From positions 1 through 39,063 of the forward strand of contig CAILLO010000032.1 of assembly GCA_903835065.1 (NCBI GenBank): a DNA stretch of 39,063 bases, written 5' to 3'. Within the stretch, counting starts at the first letter, position 1, and each line of letters starts with the position of its first letter. This DNA comes from an uncultured Eubacteriales bacterium (GTDB lineage Bacteria > Bacillota > Clostridia > Saccharofermentanales > UBA5734). Shown one piece after another: positions 24,770-34,442 of the stretch. The notes beneath the pieces are model-generated. The model was not told the origin of the DNA. It made no database searches and worked only from the letters and a program-made list of their open reading frames with translations. The position numbers and the translations under genes were made by a program.

Positions 24770-24838
24770 TCAGGCCGTCGGGCCGTCCTTCCGTTCGCCG
24801 AGCCGGCGGAAGGCGCTTCTCCGCTGTTCCACGGTCAT
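24770..24838 (-). CDS. Possible 22-codon ORF coupled to the resolvase-like gene
   Basis: Begins [17 protein letters not shown] and ends GPTA. Its ATG overlaps the stop of the resolvase-like gene as ATGA, and GGAAGAGGGG directly precedes it, so translation by coupling is plausible. The product is basic and has no recognisable domain. It ends about 46 bases before the -35 box of the isomerase promoter. It may be a real small protein or a chance frame; evidence is only position and ribosome binding site. Confidence 0.3.
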   Translation of the reverse strand: MTVEQRRSAFRRLGERKDGPTA

Positions 24839-25431
24839 CCCCTCTTCCGGACCGGCGGGAGGAACCCCAGTTCCTTGGCCTTCTTGAAGAAGCTCGTGGT
24901 CTTCATGCCGGAGCGCGCGGCGGCCTCCCGGAAATCGATCCGACCCTCGGACCATTCGCGGCAGACCTCCCGGAACTCCACGGGCTGCGGCAGCGGCGGA
25001 CGACCGATGCGGCGGCCCTGCGCCCGGGCTTCGCGGATGCCGTCCTTCTTCTTCCGCGACATGCCCTCCCGCTCGATGCGCGTCAGGGACTCGACCGCGC
25101 GCAGGATGTGGCGGCCGGTAGGCGTGCGCGTGTCGATGCCTTCTTCCAGCACGGTCAGGTGCGCGCCCTTCTCCCGGACCTGCGCCACGACCTCGAGGAA
25201 GCGCCGCGCGCTGTCGGCGACGCGGTCCGCGGACGCGACGACCACCAGGTCGTCCGCCTGTAGCGCCGCCACGAGCCGCTCCCACTGCGACGGAGCGGCG
25301 CCCGTGGCGTCTCCGCGCGCCGGCCGCTCGACCGCGATCCGGTCGAACCCGCCGATCGTGTCGAACTGCGCCGCCTGGCGGCCGACCTCGCGTTCCCGCG
25401 CGTCCAGCCGGATGTATCCGTATCGTGCCAT
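24835..25431 (-). CDS. Serine recombinase (resolvase) family protein with degenerate active site
   Basis: A 198-residue protein with the resolvase/invertase N-terminal fold ([46 protein letters not shown]), the long E helix ([18 protein letters not shown]), a GRRIGRPP hinge and a C-terminal helix-turn-helix ([20 protein letters not shown]). Compared with gamma-delta resolvase, Arg8 and Arg68 are kept, but the nucleophile Ser10 is Asp10, the Arg71 equivalent is Asp73, and Arg45 is not found. It is therefore unlikely to cut DNA and more likely acts as a DNA-binding protein. ATG 25431 fits the family N-terminus, with a G-rich site upstream. It follows the HAD-Nudix gene by 29 bases in a housekeeping operon, with no inverted repeats or mobile genes nearby. 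Confidence 0.85.
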   Translation of the reverse strand: MARYGYIRLDAREREVGRQAAQFDTIGGFDRIAVERPARGDATGAAPSQWERLVAALQADDLVVVASADRVADSARRFLEVVAQVREKGAHLTVLEEGIDTRTPTGRHILRAVESLTRIEREGMSRKKKDGIREARAQGRRIGRPPLPQPVEFREVCREWSEGRIDFREAAARSGMKTTSFFKKAKELGFLPPVRKRG

Positions 25432-25460
25432 GCCGTCCCCCCGAACCCCCGGATTCTTCT

Positions 25461-26713
25461 TCAGTCCTGCATCCGGCCGCCGCCGCGGACCAGGTATTCG
25501 CCGAGCGCGCGAGTCGTCGCCGCCCGCAGGGCGCCCCAGCCGCGCCAATCGCCATCGAGCGCCTCGAGCCGGCCCGCGAGCGCGGGCAGCTCCTCCGGCC
25601 GCACCCAGCGCACCTCATCGACCTCGGCGCTGGCGTCCGCTCCCGCGTCCGCCGTCCGGCGCGCGTCGACGCCGCGCTCGCCCGTCTCCAGCACGAACAG
25701 CGTCGAGCGGAACGCAGTTCCGCCCGCCGCCGCATCCTCCGGCCCGGCATCGAACCGGTGCGCCATGCGGCCCGCCGAATCCACCACGCGCGCGTCCCGC
25801 GCGCCGAGCTCCTCGCCCGCCTCGCGCAGCACCGCGGCCACGATCTCCTCCGACCGCGCGCGGCCGCCCGACGGCAGCCGGAACGCGTCCGCGGGCGTCC
25901 CGCGCACGTGCACCGCCGCGACGCGGCCGTCCTCCGGCCGCACGCAGGCGAAGACCACTTCCTCGTCGCGCCCGGAGCCGGGACCGAAGGCCGTGCCGAG
26001 CGAGCGCCAGGCCGCGAAGGGCCCGGGGCCGCCGTCGACGCCGGTCGGGCGCGCGCGGCCGCCGGCCAGGCAGGCCAGCACGAGGTCGTCGGGCTCCTCG
26101 ATCCAGAAGTCGGGGCCGGCCGCGACGATCTCCGCGCGGTCCAGGGCCGTCCAGCCGACGATGGCGCAGGGGATGCCGGCGTTCTTCGCGCACAGCAGGT
26201 CGTGGATCGTGTCGCCCACGTAGAGGACGCGCGAGGGGTCCGTCTCGCCGGCCCGCTCCATCGCGAAGAGCAGCGGGTCGGGGAACGGCTTGTGGCGCGC
26301 CGTGTCCTCCTTGGCGACGACGAGGCCGAAGCGCCCGTCGAGCTCGAACAGCGCGAGGCAGCGGTCCGTGATGGCCCGCCGCTTCGACGTCACCACGCCG
26401 ATCCGCGCGCCCAGGCGCACCAGGCCGTCCAGCATGCGGGGCACGCCGAGGAAGAGGCCGATGCGCTCGTCGTTGTGCGCGACGTTGTGGGCCAGGTAGG
26501 TGTCGGCCATCGCCCGGCGCAGCTCCGGCGCCGCGTCGTCGAAGGCGAATTCGATGGGGCGGCCGATGGTCGCGAGGATCCTCGCGAGGTCGCCGCGCCG
26601 ACCGGTGTGCTTCACCCAGGCATGCTGGTGGGATTCGGTGATGAACGGCACCGTGTCGAGCAGGGTGCCGTCCAGGTCGAAGAGGACCAGCGGGGTGCGC
26701 AGGGCCGCGGGCG

Positions 26714-26717
<4 letters not shown>
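25461..26717 (-). CDS. HAD-family phosphatase fused to a Nudix hydrolase domain
   Basis: A 418-residue two-domain enzyme. Residues about 8-220 form a HAD phosphatase of the phosphoglycolate phosphatase/PpaX type: motif I LFDLDGTLLDT, motif II VVTSKR, Lys in RHKPFPDPLL, and motif IV YVGDTIHDLLCAKNAGI. Residues about 235-418 form a Nudix domain with an exact Nudix box near residues 284-306 (GGRARSEE, then REAGEELGA), matching GX5EX7REUXEEXGU. The start is GTG 26717, overlapping the stop of the CorC-like gene as GTGA; longer frames run into that gene. Likely a house-cleaning enzyme removing damaged nucleotides or pyrophosphate-type waste; the substrate of either domain is unknown. Confidence 0.88.
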
Positions 26718-28087
<1,370 letters not shown>

Positions 28088-28168
28088 ACCGCCGGAGTCA
28101 TCCAACTGAAGTGTTCCGTCCTCTCTGCTGCCTCGCCGGCCGAAGGGCCGCGGGCGTCCGTTACAAGC

Positions 28169-28187
28169 GGACCGGGGGCACCGGTCC
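28169..28187 (-). terminator. Hairpin between pth and the CNNM gene (weak terminator or leader attenuator)
   Basis: GGACCGG and CCGGTCC form a 7-bp stem with a five-base loop. The following minus-strand bases GCTTGTAACGG lack a T run, so termination would be partial. It lies downstream of a promoter-like pair and could also act in the CNNM gene leader. Confidence 0.4.
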
Positions 28188-28196
28188 TTCGTTCCA

Positions 28197-28225
28197 ATAG
28201 TACAACGGTCTCCGCGGTTTGTACA
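28197..28225 (-). promoter_or_regulatory. Possible promoter of the CNNM gene
   Basis: Minus strand TGTACA (28220-28225), a 17-nt spacer and TACTAT (28197-28202), four of six matches in each box, in the pth-CNNM gap. It would make the CNNM-HAD/Nudix-resolvase part transcribable apart from glmU-pth. Confidence 0.4.
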
Positions 28226-28237
28226 GAAAAGAGGAGG

Positions 28238-28834
28238 TTAACGGAGGGGTTCCGGCTTGCCGTTGAAGCGGTTCATCGCCGCCGCCGCGCCGTCCGTGGC
28301 GATCGCCTCGACCGCGTCCGCCACCCGGCACAGCGCTTCGTACATCGTCGTCCGGTCGGATTCCGGAATCTCGGACAGCACGAAGTCGGCGATGTCCCAC
28401 CGCTCCGGGACCGGCCCGATGCCGATGCGCACGCGGGGGAAGGCGTCGGAGCCGAGGCGCTCGACGACGGACTTCATGCCCTTCTGCGTGCCGGGGCCGC
28501 CCGCCGGGCGGATCCGGACCTGCCCGCGCGGCAGGTCGACGTCGTCGACGAGCACGACGACCCGGGACAGCGGGACCTTGAAGAAGGCGGCGGCCTCCTG
28601 GACGCTCTCGCCCGAGAGGTTCATGTAGGTGCCGGGCTTGAGCAGCACGGCTTTCGCGCCGGCGACCTTCCCCTGCCCGTACAGTCCCTTGAACTTGATG
28701 CGGTCGACGCGGATGCCGTGGCGCTGCGAGAGGATCTCGAGGGCCATGAACCCGCAGTTGTGCCAGGTCCGATCGTACTTCGCTCCGGGGTTTCCCAGCC
28801 CGACGACCAACCAGGGGAAGTCTTCTTCCGCCAC
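28238..28834 (-). CDS. pth: Peptidyl-tRNA hydrolase with altered conserved motif
   Basis: A 198-residue enzyme that releases tRNA from prematurely dropped peptidyl-tRNA. The main catalytic elements are kept: GLGNPG (Asn10 equivalent), TWHNCGF (His20), KPGTYMNLSG (Asn68) and DDVDLP (Asp93). The usual GGHNGLKS block, however, reads GGPGTQKGMKS, replacing the conserved His-Asn pair, including the Asn114 equivalent, by Gln-Lys. The rest of the fold (RVRIGIGPVP, FVLSEIP) is normal, so it is probably functional. The start is GTG 28834, ten bases after the glmU stop; glmU-pth adjacency is common in Gram-positive bacteria. Confidence 0.94.
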   Translation of the reverse strand: MAEEDFPWLVVGLGNPGAKYDRTWHNCGFMALEILSQRHGIRVDRIKFKGLYGQGKVAGAKAVLLKPGTYMNLSGESVQEAAAFFKVPLSRVVVLVDDVDLPRGQVRIRPAGGPGTQKGMKSVVERLGSDAFPRVRIGIGPVPERWDIADFVLSEIPESDRTTMYEALCRVADAVEAIATDGAAAAMNRFNGKPEPLR

Positions 28835-28844
28835 CGCCCCGCGC

Positions 28845-30224
28845 CTACCCTTTCCTCTTGCGGACCCGGCCCTTCTTCAGGACCCAGCCCTCCTTGTTCA
28901 CCTGGCGCGCGCGGCCGATCGCGAGCGCGAACGCCGGGACGTCGGCGGTGATCGTCGAGCCGGCCGCGACGTAGGCGTCCGCCTCGACGCGCACGGGGGC
29001 GACGAGGTTCGAGTTGCTGCCGATGAAGGCGCCGCTGCCGATGGTGGTGCGCGATTTCGTGGCGCCGTCGTAGTTGACGGTGATGCTGCCGCAGCCGTAG
29101 TTCACGTTGTCCCCTACATCGGCGTCGCCGATGTAGGCGAGGTGCGCGGCGTTGGTGTGGTGCCCGATCGTGGAGTTCTTGACCTCGACGAAGTCGCCGA
29201 TGCGGCAGTCGGGGCCGATCGCGGAGCCGGGGCGGACGTAGGTGAAGGGCCCGATGTGCGCGCGCACGCCGATGCGGCTGTCGACGACGACGGAGGCGAC
29301 GACCTCCGCGGCGTCCTCGAGGACGGTGTCGGTAAGGCGCGTGTCGGGGCCGACGACGCAGTCGGCGCCGATTTCGGTCGCGCCGCGGAGCCGGCAGCCC
29401 GGGAGGACCGTCGTGTCCTGCCCGATCGTCACGGAGGCGTCGATCCAGGTCGTCGCCGGGTCCTCGACCGTCACGCCGGCGCGCATGTGCGCCTCGCAGA
29501 TGCGGCGGTTGAGCACGGCGGAGGCCGCCTGGAGCTGGACGCGGTCGTTCACGCCCCCGACTTCGGCGTAGGGGGCTTCGAAGGCGTCGACCGGGCGGCC
29601 GTCGGACACGAGCAGGCCGATCGTGTCGGTCAGGTAATACTCGCCCGCCGCGTTGCGCGCCTCGAGGCGGCCCAGCACGGAGCGCAGCGCCGCGACGTCG
29701 AAGGCGTACATGCCGGCGTTGATCTCGCGGATCGTCCGCTGGACGGCGGTGCAGTCCTTCTCCTCGACGATGCCCGAAACGAGGCCGTCGGCACCGCGGA
29801 CCACACGGCCGTAGCCGGTCGGGTCGGGTGCCCGGGCGGTCATGATCACGCCGGCGGCGCCGGTCTCCCGCTGGCGGGCCAACAGCCCCTCCAGGGTCAC
29901 GCCGCGCAGCAGCGGCGTGTCGCCGTAGAGCACGAGGACGACGCCGGAGCGCCCCTCGAGGAACCCCTCGGCCTGCATCACGGCGTGGCCGGTGCCGAGC
30001 TGGCGCTCCTGCACCGCGTAGGCGCATCCGTCGCCCAGTGTCGCGCGCACCTGTTCCTGCAGGTGCCCCACGACGAAGACCTGGTCGGCCACGCCGGCCT
30101 CGGCCAGCGCGTCCGCCACCCAGCGCACCAGGGGCTTGCCGGCCGCCTCGTGCACCAGCTTCGAGCGCTTGGAGCGCATCCTCTTCCCTTCGCCCGCGGC
30201 GAGCACGATCGCGCAGTATTCCAT
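28845..30224 (-). CDS. glmU: Bifunctional N-acetylglucosamine-1-phosphate uridyltransferase / glucosamine-1-phosphate acetyltransferase
   Basis: A 459-residue cytoplasmic enzyme making UDP-GlcNAc, the precursor of peptidoglycan. The N-terminal uridyltransferase domain has LAAGEGKRM with a Lys in RSKLVHEAAGKP, GTGHAVMQA and YGDTPLL. From about residue 250 a left-handed beta-helix of hexapeptide repeats follows (VTIGQDTTVLPGC, ADVGDNVNYGCGSITVNYDG), with the acetyltransferase end QVNKEGWVLKK. ATG 30224 follows CAGGAGG at ten bases. It leads the operon glmU-pth-CNNM-HAD/Nudix-resolvase-like and has its own promoter. Confidence 0.97.
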   Translation of the reverse strand: MEYCAIVLAAGEGKRMRSKRSKLVHEAAGKPLVRWVADALAEAGVADQVFVVGHLQEQVRATLGDGCAYAVQERQLGTGHAVMQAEGFLEGRSGVVLVLYGDTPLLRGVTLEGLLARQRETGAAGVIMTARAPDPTGYGRVVRGADGLVSGIVEEKDCTAVQRTIREINAGMYAFDVAALRSVLGRLEARNAAGEYYLTDTIGLLVSDGRPVDAFEAPYAEVGGVNDRVQLQAASAVLNRRICEAHMRAGVTVEDPATTWIDASVTIGQDTTVLPGCRLRGATEIGADCVVGPDTRLTDTVLEDAAEVVASVVVDSRIGVRAHIGPFTYVRPGSAIGPDCRIGDFVEVKNSTIGHHTNAAHLAYIGDADVGDNVNYGCGSITVNYDGATKSRTTIGSGAFIGSNSNLVAPVRVEADAYVAAGSTITADVPAFALAIGRARQVNKEGWVLKKGRVRKRKG

Positions 30225-30246
30225 TCTTCTTCGGCCTCCTGTCCGG

Positions 30247-30275
30247 ATTATATCAAGTCCGGGCGAATCTGTGGA
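30247..30275 (-). promoter_or_regulatory. Promoter of the glmU operon
   Basis: Minus strand TCCACA (30270-30275), a 17-nt spacer and a perfect TATAAT (30247-30252), about 23 bases before the glmU ATG, so the leader is very short. No clear terminator for the upstream ABC genes precedes it. Confidence 0.65.
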
Positions 30276-30287
30276 CGATGTGGTGTT

Positions 30288-32093
30288 TCATGTCGCGGTG
30301 TTCTCGGAACCCCCCGCCGGGCCCAGCCGCTCGAACTGGCTGTCGTACAGCGCGCGGTAGGCGCCGCCCGCCGCGATCAGCCCGTCGTGCGTCCCGCTCT
30401 CGCGGATGCCGCGGCCGTCGATGTAGAGGATGCGGTCCGCGCCCCGGATCGTCGACAGGCGATGGGCGATCACGAAGGACGTGCGACCGGCGAGCAGCGT
30501 CTCGAGCCCTTTCTGCAGGGCCTTTTCGGTGCGGGTGTCGATGCTGGCCGTCGCCTCGTCGAGGATCAGGATGCGCGGTTCGGACAGCAGCACGCGCGCG
30601 AACGAGATGAGCTGGCGCTCGCCCGCCGAGATGCCGGTGCCCCGCTCGTGCACTTCGGTCTCGTAGCCGAGGGGCTTGCGGCGGATGAACTCGTCGGCGC
30701 GCACCGCTGTCGCCGCCGCGACGCACTCCTCGTCGGTCGCGTCGAGCCGGCCGTAGCGGATATTCTCCATCAGCGTGCCGGGGAACAGGAACGGCTCCTG
30801 AAGCATGATGCCCATCTGCCGGCGCAGCGAATCCATGCGCACCGTGCGCACGTCGATGCCGTCGACGCGCACCGCCCCCTCCTGCACGTCGTAGAAGCGG
30901 GACAGCAGGCTCACGATCGTCGACTTGCCGCCGCCCGTGGGGCCGACCAGCGCGACGGTCTCGCCGGGGGCGACCCGGAAGGAGAGGTCCTCGAGCACGG
31001 GGGAGCCCGTCTCGTAGCGGAAGCCGACGTGGTCGAACTCGACCTCGCCGCGCACCGGCGGCATGTCCTCCGCCGCGGCCCCGTCCTCGACCACCAGCGG
31101 CTCGTCGAGGAACTCGAAGATGCGCTCGATGTAGGCGGCGGCCGTGAGCAGCGAGTTGTAGAAGGCGGACAGGTTGTTGATCGGGGCCCAGAAGCGCCAG
31201 ACGTAGCCGACGAAGGCGACGAGCACGCCGACCGAGACCTCCGGCCGGAGCCAGAGGGCGCCGGCGCCGTAGAGCAGCGCGACGGTGGCGTTCGAGACCG
31301 TGTCGATGTAGGGCCACATGGCGAGCGACAGCATGGCGGCGCGCATCCAGTCGCGGCGGTACTCCTTGTTCAGCTTGAGGAAGATGCCCTGGTTCATCTC
31401 CTCGCGGACGAACGCCTGCGTCACGCGGATGCCGCCGAGGCTCTCGTGCGTGTACGCGTTGAGGTTGGACAGCTTGCGGCTGAGCTGCTGCTGGGCGCGG
31501 CGCTGGAAGCCCTTGAGCGCGAGCAGGCCGCCGATCAGCAGCGGCACGCCGGCGAGGGCGTAGAGCGTCAGCTTCGGGTCGACCGCGAGCATGTACGCGA
31601 AGATGATCAGCAGGCTCGTCAGGTCCGCGAGCATGTTCACGAGGCCGTTCGACAGGAGGTCCGAGATCGCGTTGACGTAGTTCACGAGGCGGACCAGGAT
31701 CTTGCCGTGCGGGCGGCTGTCGAAGTACGAGAACGGCAGCGCCTGCAGGTGCCGGAACATGTCGAGGCGCACGTCGTGGATGATGCCCTGGCCGACGTTG
31801 ACCATCAGCCGCATGCGGAACTTCATCGCGACGCTCGACGCGACGATGGTCGCGACGTACCCGGCGGAAAGCAGAATCAGGCCCTTCAGGTCGCCGGCGG
31901 GGATCATCGTGTTGATGGCCACCATCAGGATCAGCGGCACGAGGAGGTTCAAGGCGTTGGCGCCGACCGTGAGCGCGAGCGTCGTCGCGACGCGGCCCGC
32001 GTACGGGCGGACGTAGGAGAGCATGCGCCGGAACTGCTTCGCGTTGAACGGCGCGTCGAGGACCTCGTCGATGTCGTACTTGTTCCGGGCCAT
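30288..32093 (-). CDS. Heterodimeric ABC exporter subunit with intact Walker B glutamate
   Basis: A 601-residue half-transporter: six predicted membrane helices in the first 320 residues, then a nucleotide-binding domain. Walker A is GPTGGGKST, the signature is the divergent ISAGERQLISFAR, Walker B with catalytic Glu is ILILDEATASID, and the switch is IAHRLSTI. The divergent signature together with an intact Glu mirrors the TM288/BmrD-type partner. Its ATG directly follows the stop of the other half-transporter (TAGATG), so the two are coupled and surely paired. The substrate (drug, lipid or peptide) cannot be told. Last gene of the walR operon. Confidence 0.92.
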   Translation of the reverse strand: MARNKYDIDEVLDAPFNAKQFRRMLSYVRPYAGRVATTLALTVGANALNLLVPLILMVAINTMIPAGDLKGLILLSAGYVATIVASSVAMKFRMRLMVNVGQGIIHDVRLDMFRHLQALPFSYFDSRPHGKILVRLVNYVNAISDLLSNGLVNMLADLTSLLIIFAYMLAVDPKLTLYALAGVPLLIGGLLALKGFQRRAQQQLSRKLSNLNAYTHESLGGIRVTQAFVREEMNQGIFLKLNKEYRRDWMRAAMLSLAMWPYIDTVSNATVALLYGAGALWLRPEVSVGVLVAFVGYVWRFWAPINNLSAFYNSLLTAAAYIERIFEFLDEPLVVEDGAAAEDMPPVRGEVEFDHVGFRYETGSPVLEDLSFRVAPGETVALVGPTGGGKSTIVSLLSRFYDVQEGAVRVDGIDVRTVRMDSLRRQMGIMLQEPFLFPGTLMENIRYGRLDATDEECVAAATAVRADEFIRRKPLGYETEVHERGTGISAGERQLISFARVLLSEPRILILDEATASIDTRTEKALQKGLETLLAGRTSFVIAHRLSTIRGADRILYIDGRGIRESGTHDGLIAAGGAYRALYDSQFERLGPAGGSENTAT

Positions 32094-33941
32094 CTACGCC
32101 ACCCCCGCGCCGTCGTCGAGACCGGCCTGGGTGCGGAAGATGTCGGCGTACAGGCCGCCTCGGGCGACCAGCTCCGCGTGCGTGCCTCGCTCCGCGACCT
32201 CCCCGTCCTGCATGACGAGGATCAGGTCGGCGTGACGGACGGAGGAGATGCGCGAGGCGACGACGAACACGGTGCGCCCGCCGTAGTCGCGCTGGAGGGC
32301 GTCCTGGATCGCGGCCTCGGTCTCCATGTCGACCGCCGACGTGGTGTCGTCGAGCACGAGGATGCGCGGGTCGGTCGCGAGCGCTCGAGCGAGGGCGATG
32401 CGCTGCCGCTGCCCGCCCGACAGGCCGACGCCGCGCTCGCCGATGATGGTCTGGTAGCTCTCCGGCGTCCGCCGGATGAAGCCGTCCGCGTCGGCCGCGC
32501 GCGCGGCCTGGAACAAGGCTTCTTCGTGCGCGTCGGGCACGCCGAAGGCGATGTTGCCCTCGATCGTGTCGGAGAAGAGGAAGACGTCCTGCAGCACGAC
32601 GCCGACCGAACGCCGCAGCGTCGCGAGGTCGAACCGGCGCAGGTCCCGCCCGTCGATGCGGACGGCGCCCGCGGTCGGGTCGCGGAACCGGGACAGCAGC
32701 TGCACGAGCGTCGTCTTGCCGGAGCCGGTCTCGCCGAGGATGCCGACCGTCCAGCCGGGCTCGGCCGCGAACGACACGCGGTGCAGCGCCTCCGGCGTCG
32801 ACTCGGACGTCTTCTCGCCATACGCGAAGCTCACGCCGTCGAACTCGACGCGCCCCTCGACCGGTCCGCGGTATCCGCCGTCCGCGGGGTTCGTGATCTT
32901 CGGCGGCACGATGAGCAGCTCGAGGATCTTCTCGGCCGACGCCGAGAAGCGCTGGACCTCGTTCATCAGCCAGCCCGACGTCCGCATGGGATTGCCCACG
33001 ACGAACAGCAGGCCGCTGAACGTCACGAGCCCGCCCAGGCTCATCCGCCCGGACATGACGAGCCAGCCGCCGACCAGGATCACGGGCACCGTGAGGAAGC
33101 CCGACAGGCCGTCGATCCAGGGGAAGTACTTCTGCCAGATCGCCGAGCTCGCCACGTTCGCCTTCCGGTAGGCGTCGTTGTCCTCCTCGAACCGATCGGT
33201 CTCGAAGTCCTTGCGCGCGAAGGCACGGACGACCCGGTGGCCGCCGATGTTCTGCTGCACCTTGGTGTTGAGCTTCGCGAACTGCCCGCGCACCTCGGAG
33301 AAGGCCGGCCGGACCTCCTTGCCGAGCTTCACGGTGAGAAACAGGATGAAGGGGGCGATCGCCGCCGCGCATAGCGCGAGCATCCAGTCGACGCTGAACA
33401 GGTACGCGAGACCGGCGACGAAGAGCACGACGTTCTCCGCGGAAGCGTAGACCGTATAGGCGATGAAGTGCCGGACCATGTCGAGGTCGCCGGTGGCGCG
33501 GGCCATCACGTCGCCCGTGTCGGCCGAGTCGTAGAACGACGCGTCGAGGTCCTGCAGGTGCCGGTACAGCCCGGTGCGCAGCCGGAGCGTCGCGTCCTGC
33601 GACGACGTCTCGAAGAAGTAGCGGTAGAGCAGGCCGACCAGCGCGCGGGCCAGCGGCACGACGACGATCAGCGAGAGATACAGGGGCAGCAGGTCGAGCC
33701 GGCCGCCGTTCAGCACGTCGTCGACGAGGTGGCCGATCACGATGGCGGGGACCATGGACGCGGCGACCGACACGAGGTCGAGGGCGATCCCGGTCAGGTA
33801 GCGCGGCCGCATCGGCCCGAGCAGCGCCCAGAACCAGCGGTACGGGTGGCCCAGGTACGGACCGCACGTGGCGTGCTCGACGCCCTCCCCGTATAGGGGC
33901 CTCGCCCTGCGCTTCGATTTCCCGGTCCTGTCCTCTTTCAT
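32094..33941 (-). CDS. Heterodimeric ABC exporter subunit with degenerate Walker B
   Basis: A 615-residue half-transporter partner: six helices (YLTGIALDLVSVAASMVPAI and others), Walker A GETGSGKTT, canonical signature LSGGQRQRIALARAL, but Walker B reads ILVLDDTTSAVD, with Asp where the catalytic Glu belongs, and the switch region is VASRISSVRHAD without the usual His. This pattern is the inactive-site partner of heterodimeric exporters (TM287/BmrC type): one consensus and one degenerate ATP site in the dimer. The start is ATG 33941 after AGGGAG, 11 bases past the rlmH stop; a longer frame is less likely. The N-terminal 25 residues are basic and cytoplasmic. Confidence 0.92.
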   Translation of the reverse strand: MKEDRTGKSKRRARPLYGEGVEHATCGPYLGHPYRWFWALLGPMRPRYLTGIALDLVSVAASMVPAIVIGHLVDDVLNGGRLDLLPLYLSLIVVVPLARALVGLLYRYFFETSSQDATLRLRTGLYRHLQDLDASFYDSADTGDVMARATGDLDMVRHFIAYTVYASAENVVLFVAGLAYLFSVDWMLALCAAAIAPFILFLTVKLGKEVRPAFSEVRGQFAKLNTKVQQNIGGHRVVRAFARKDFETDRFEEDNDAYRKANVASSAIWQKYFPWIDGLSGFLTVPVILVGGWLVMSGRMSLGGLVTFSGLLFVVGNPMRTSGWLMNEVQRFSASAEKILELLIVPPKITNPADGGYRGPVEGRVEFDGVSFAYGEKTSESTPEALHRVSFAAEPGWTVGILGETGSGKTTLVQLLSRFRDPTAGAVRIDGRDLRRFDLATLRRSVGVVLQDVFLFSDTIEGNIAFGVPDAHEEALFQAARAADADGFIRRTPESYQTIIGERGVGLSGGQRQRIALARALATDPRILVLDDTTSAVDMETEAAIQDALQRDYGGRTVFVVASRISSVRHADLILVMQDGEVAERGTHAELVARGGLYADIFRTQAGLDDGAGVA

Positions 33942-33952
33942 CGTCCGTCTCC

Positions 33953-34417
33953 CTACTTGTGGTACCGCTCGCCGGCGGCGATCTTGAAGGCCCGGTAGCA
34001 CTGCTCGAGCAGCAGCAGGCGGGCCATCGCGTGCGTGAAGGTCATCGGCGACAGGCTGACGCGCTCGGTCGCGCGGGCCAGGGCCTCCGGCGCCAATCCA
34101 TTCGAGCCGCCCAGCAGGAACACCGTCTCGGCGCCGCCCCGCTCCATCCAGCCGGTCAGCTTCCGCGAGAACGCGACCGAGTCGCAGGGCGTCCCACCGG
34201 GGTCGAGCGCCACGACGAGCGCCTCTGGCCGCACCTTCGCCAGCAGCCGCTTCCCCTCCGCCGCCATCGCCTTCTCCAGCGTCATCGACTCGGGTGCGTC
34301 GTCCACCTCGACGACCGACACCTCGCAGAAGCGCGACAGGCGCTTCGCGTATTCCTCGATCCCCGCGCGGATCCAGGGCTCGCGGATCTTCCCGACCGCC
34401 GCCACCGTCAGCTTCAT
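33953..34417 (-). CDS. rlmH: 23S rRNA (pseudouridine1915-N3)-methyltransferase
   Basis: A 154-residue SPOUT methyltransferase that methylates pseudouridine 1915 in helix 69 of 23S rRNA using S-adenosylmethionine. The sequence shows VGKIREPWIRAGIEEYAKRL at the N-terminus, VVALDPGG, the knot motif FLLGGSNGL, and the family end HAMARLLLLEQCYRAFKI, then GERYHK. The length matches the usual 155-160 residues. ATG 34417 follows GGAG closely. It lies 25 bases after walJ, an arrangement also seen in the Bacillus wal region. Confidence 0.97.
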   Translation of the reverse strand: MKLTVAAVGKIREPWIRAGIEEYAKRLSRFCEVSVVEVDDAPESMTLEKAMAAEGKRLLAKVRPEALVVALDPGGTPCDSVAFSRKLTGWMERGGAETVFLLGGSNGLAPEALARATERVSLSPMTFTHAMARLLLLEQCYRAFKIAAGERYHK

Positions 34418-34442
34418 GCCGTCTCCGCCCCCGCCGCCGCGC

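Noticed and set aside
25431-25500. Possible recombination or attachment site next to the resolvase-like gene
   Set aside because: No inverted or direct repeats typical of res or att sites are visible, and flanking genes are housekeeping with no sign of insertion.
28629-33374. Plus-strand open frame of about 1581 codons opposite glmU and the ABC genes
   Set aside because: Antisense shadow spanning several real minus-strand genes with clear domains.
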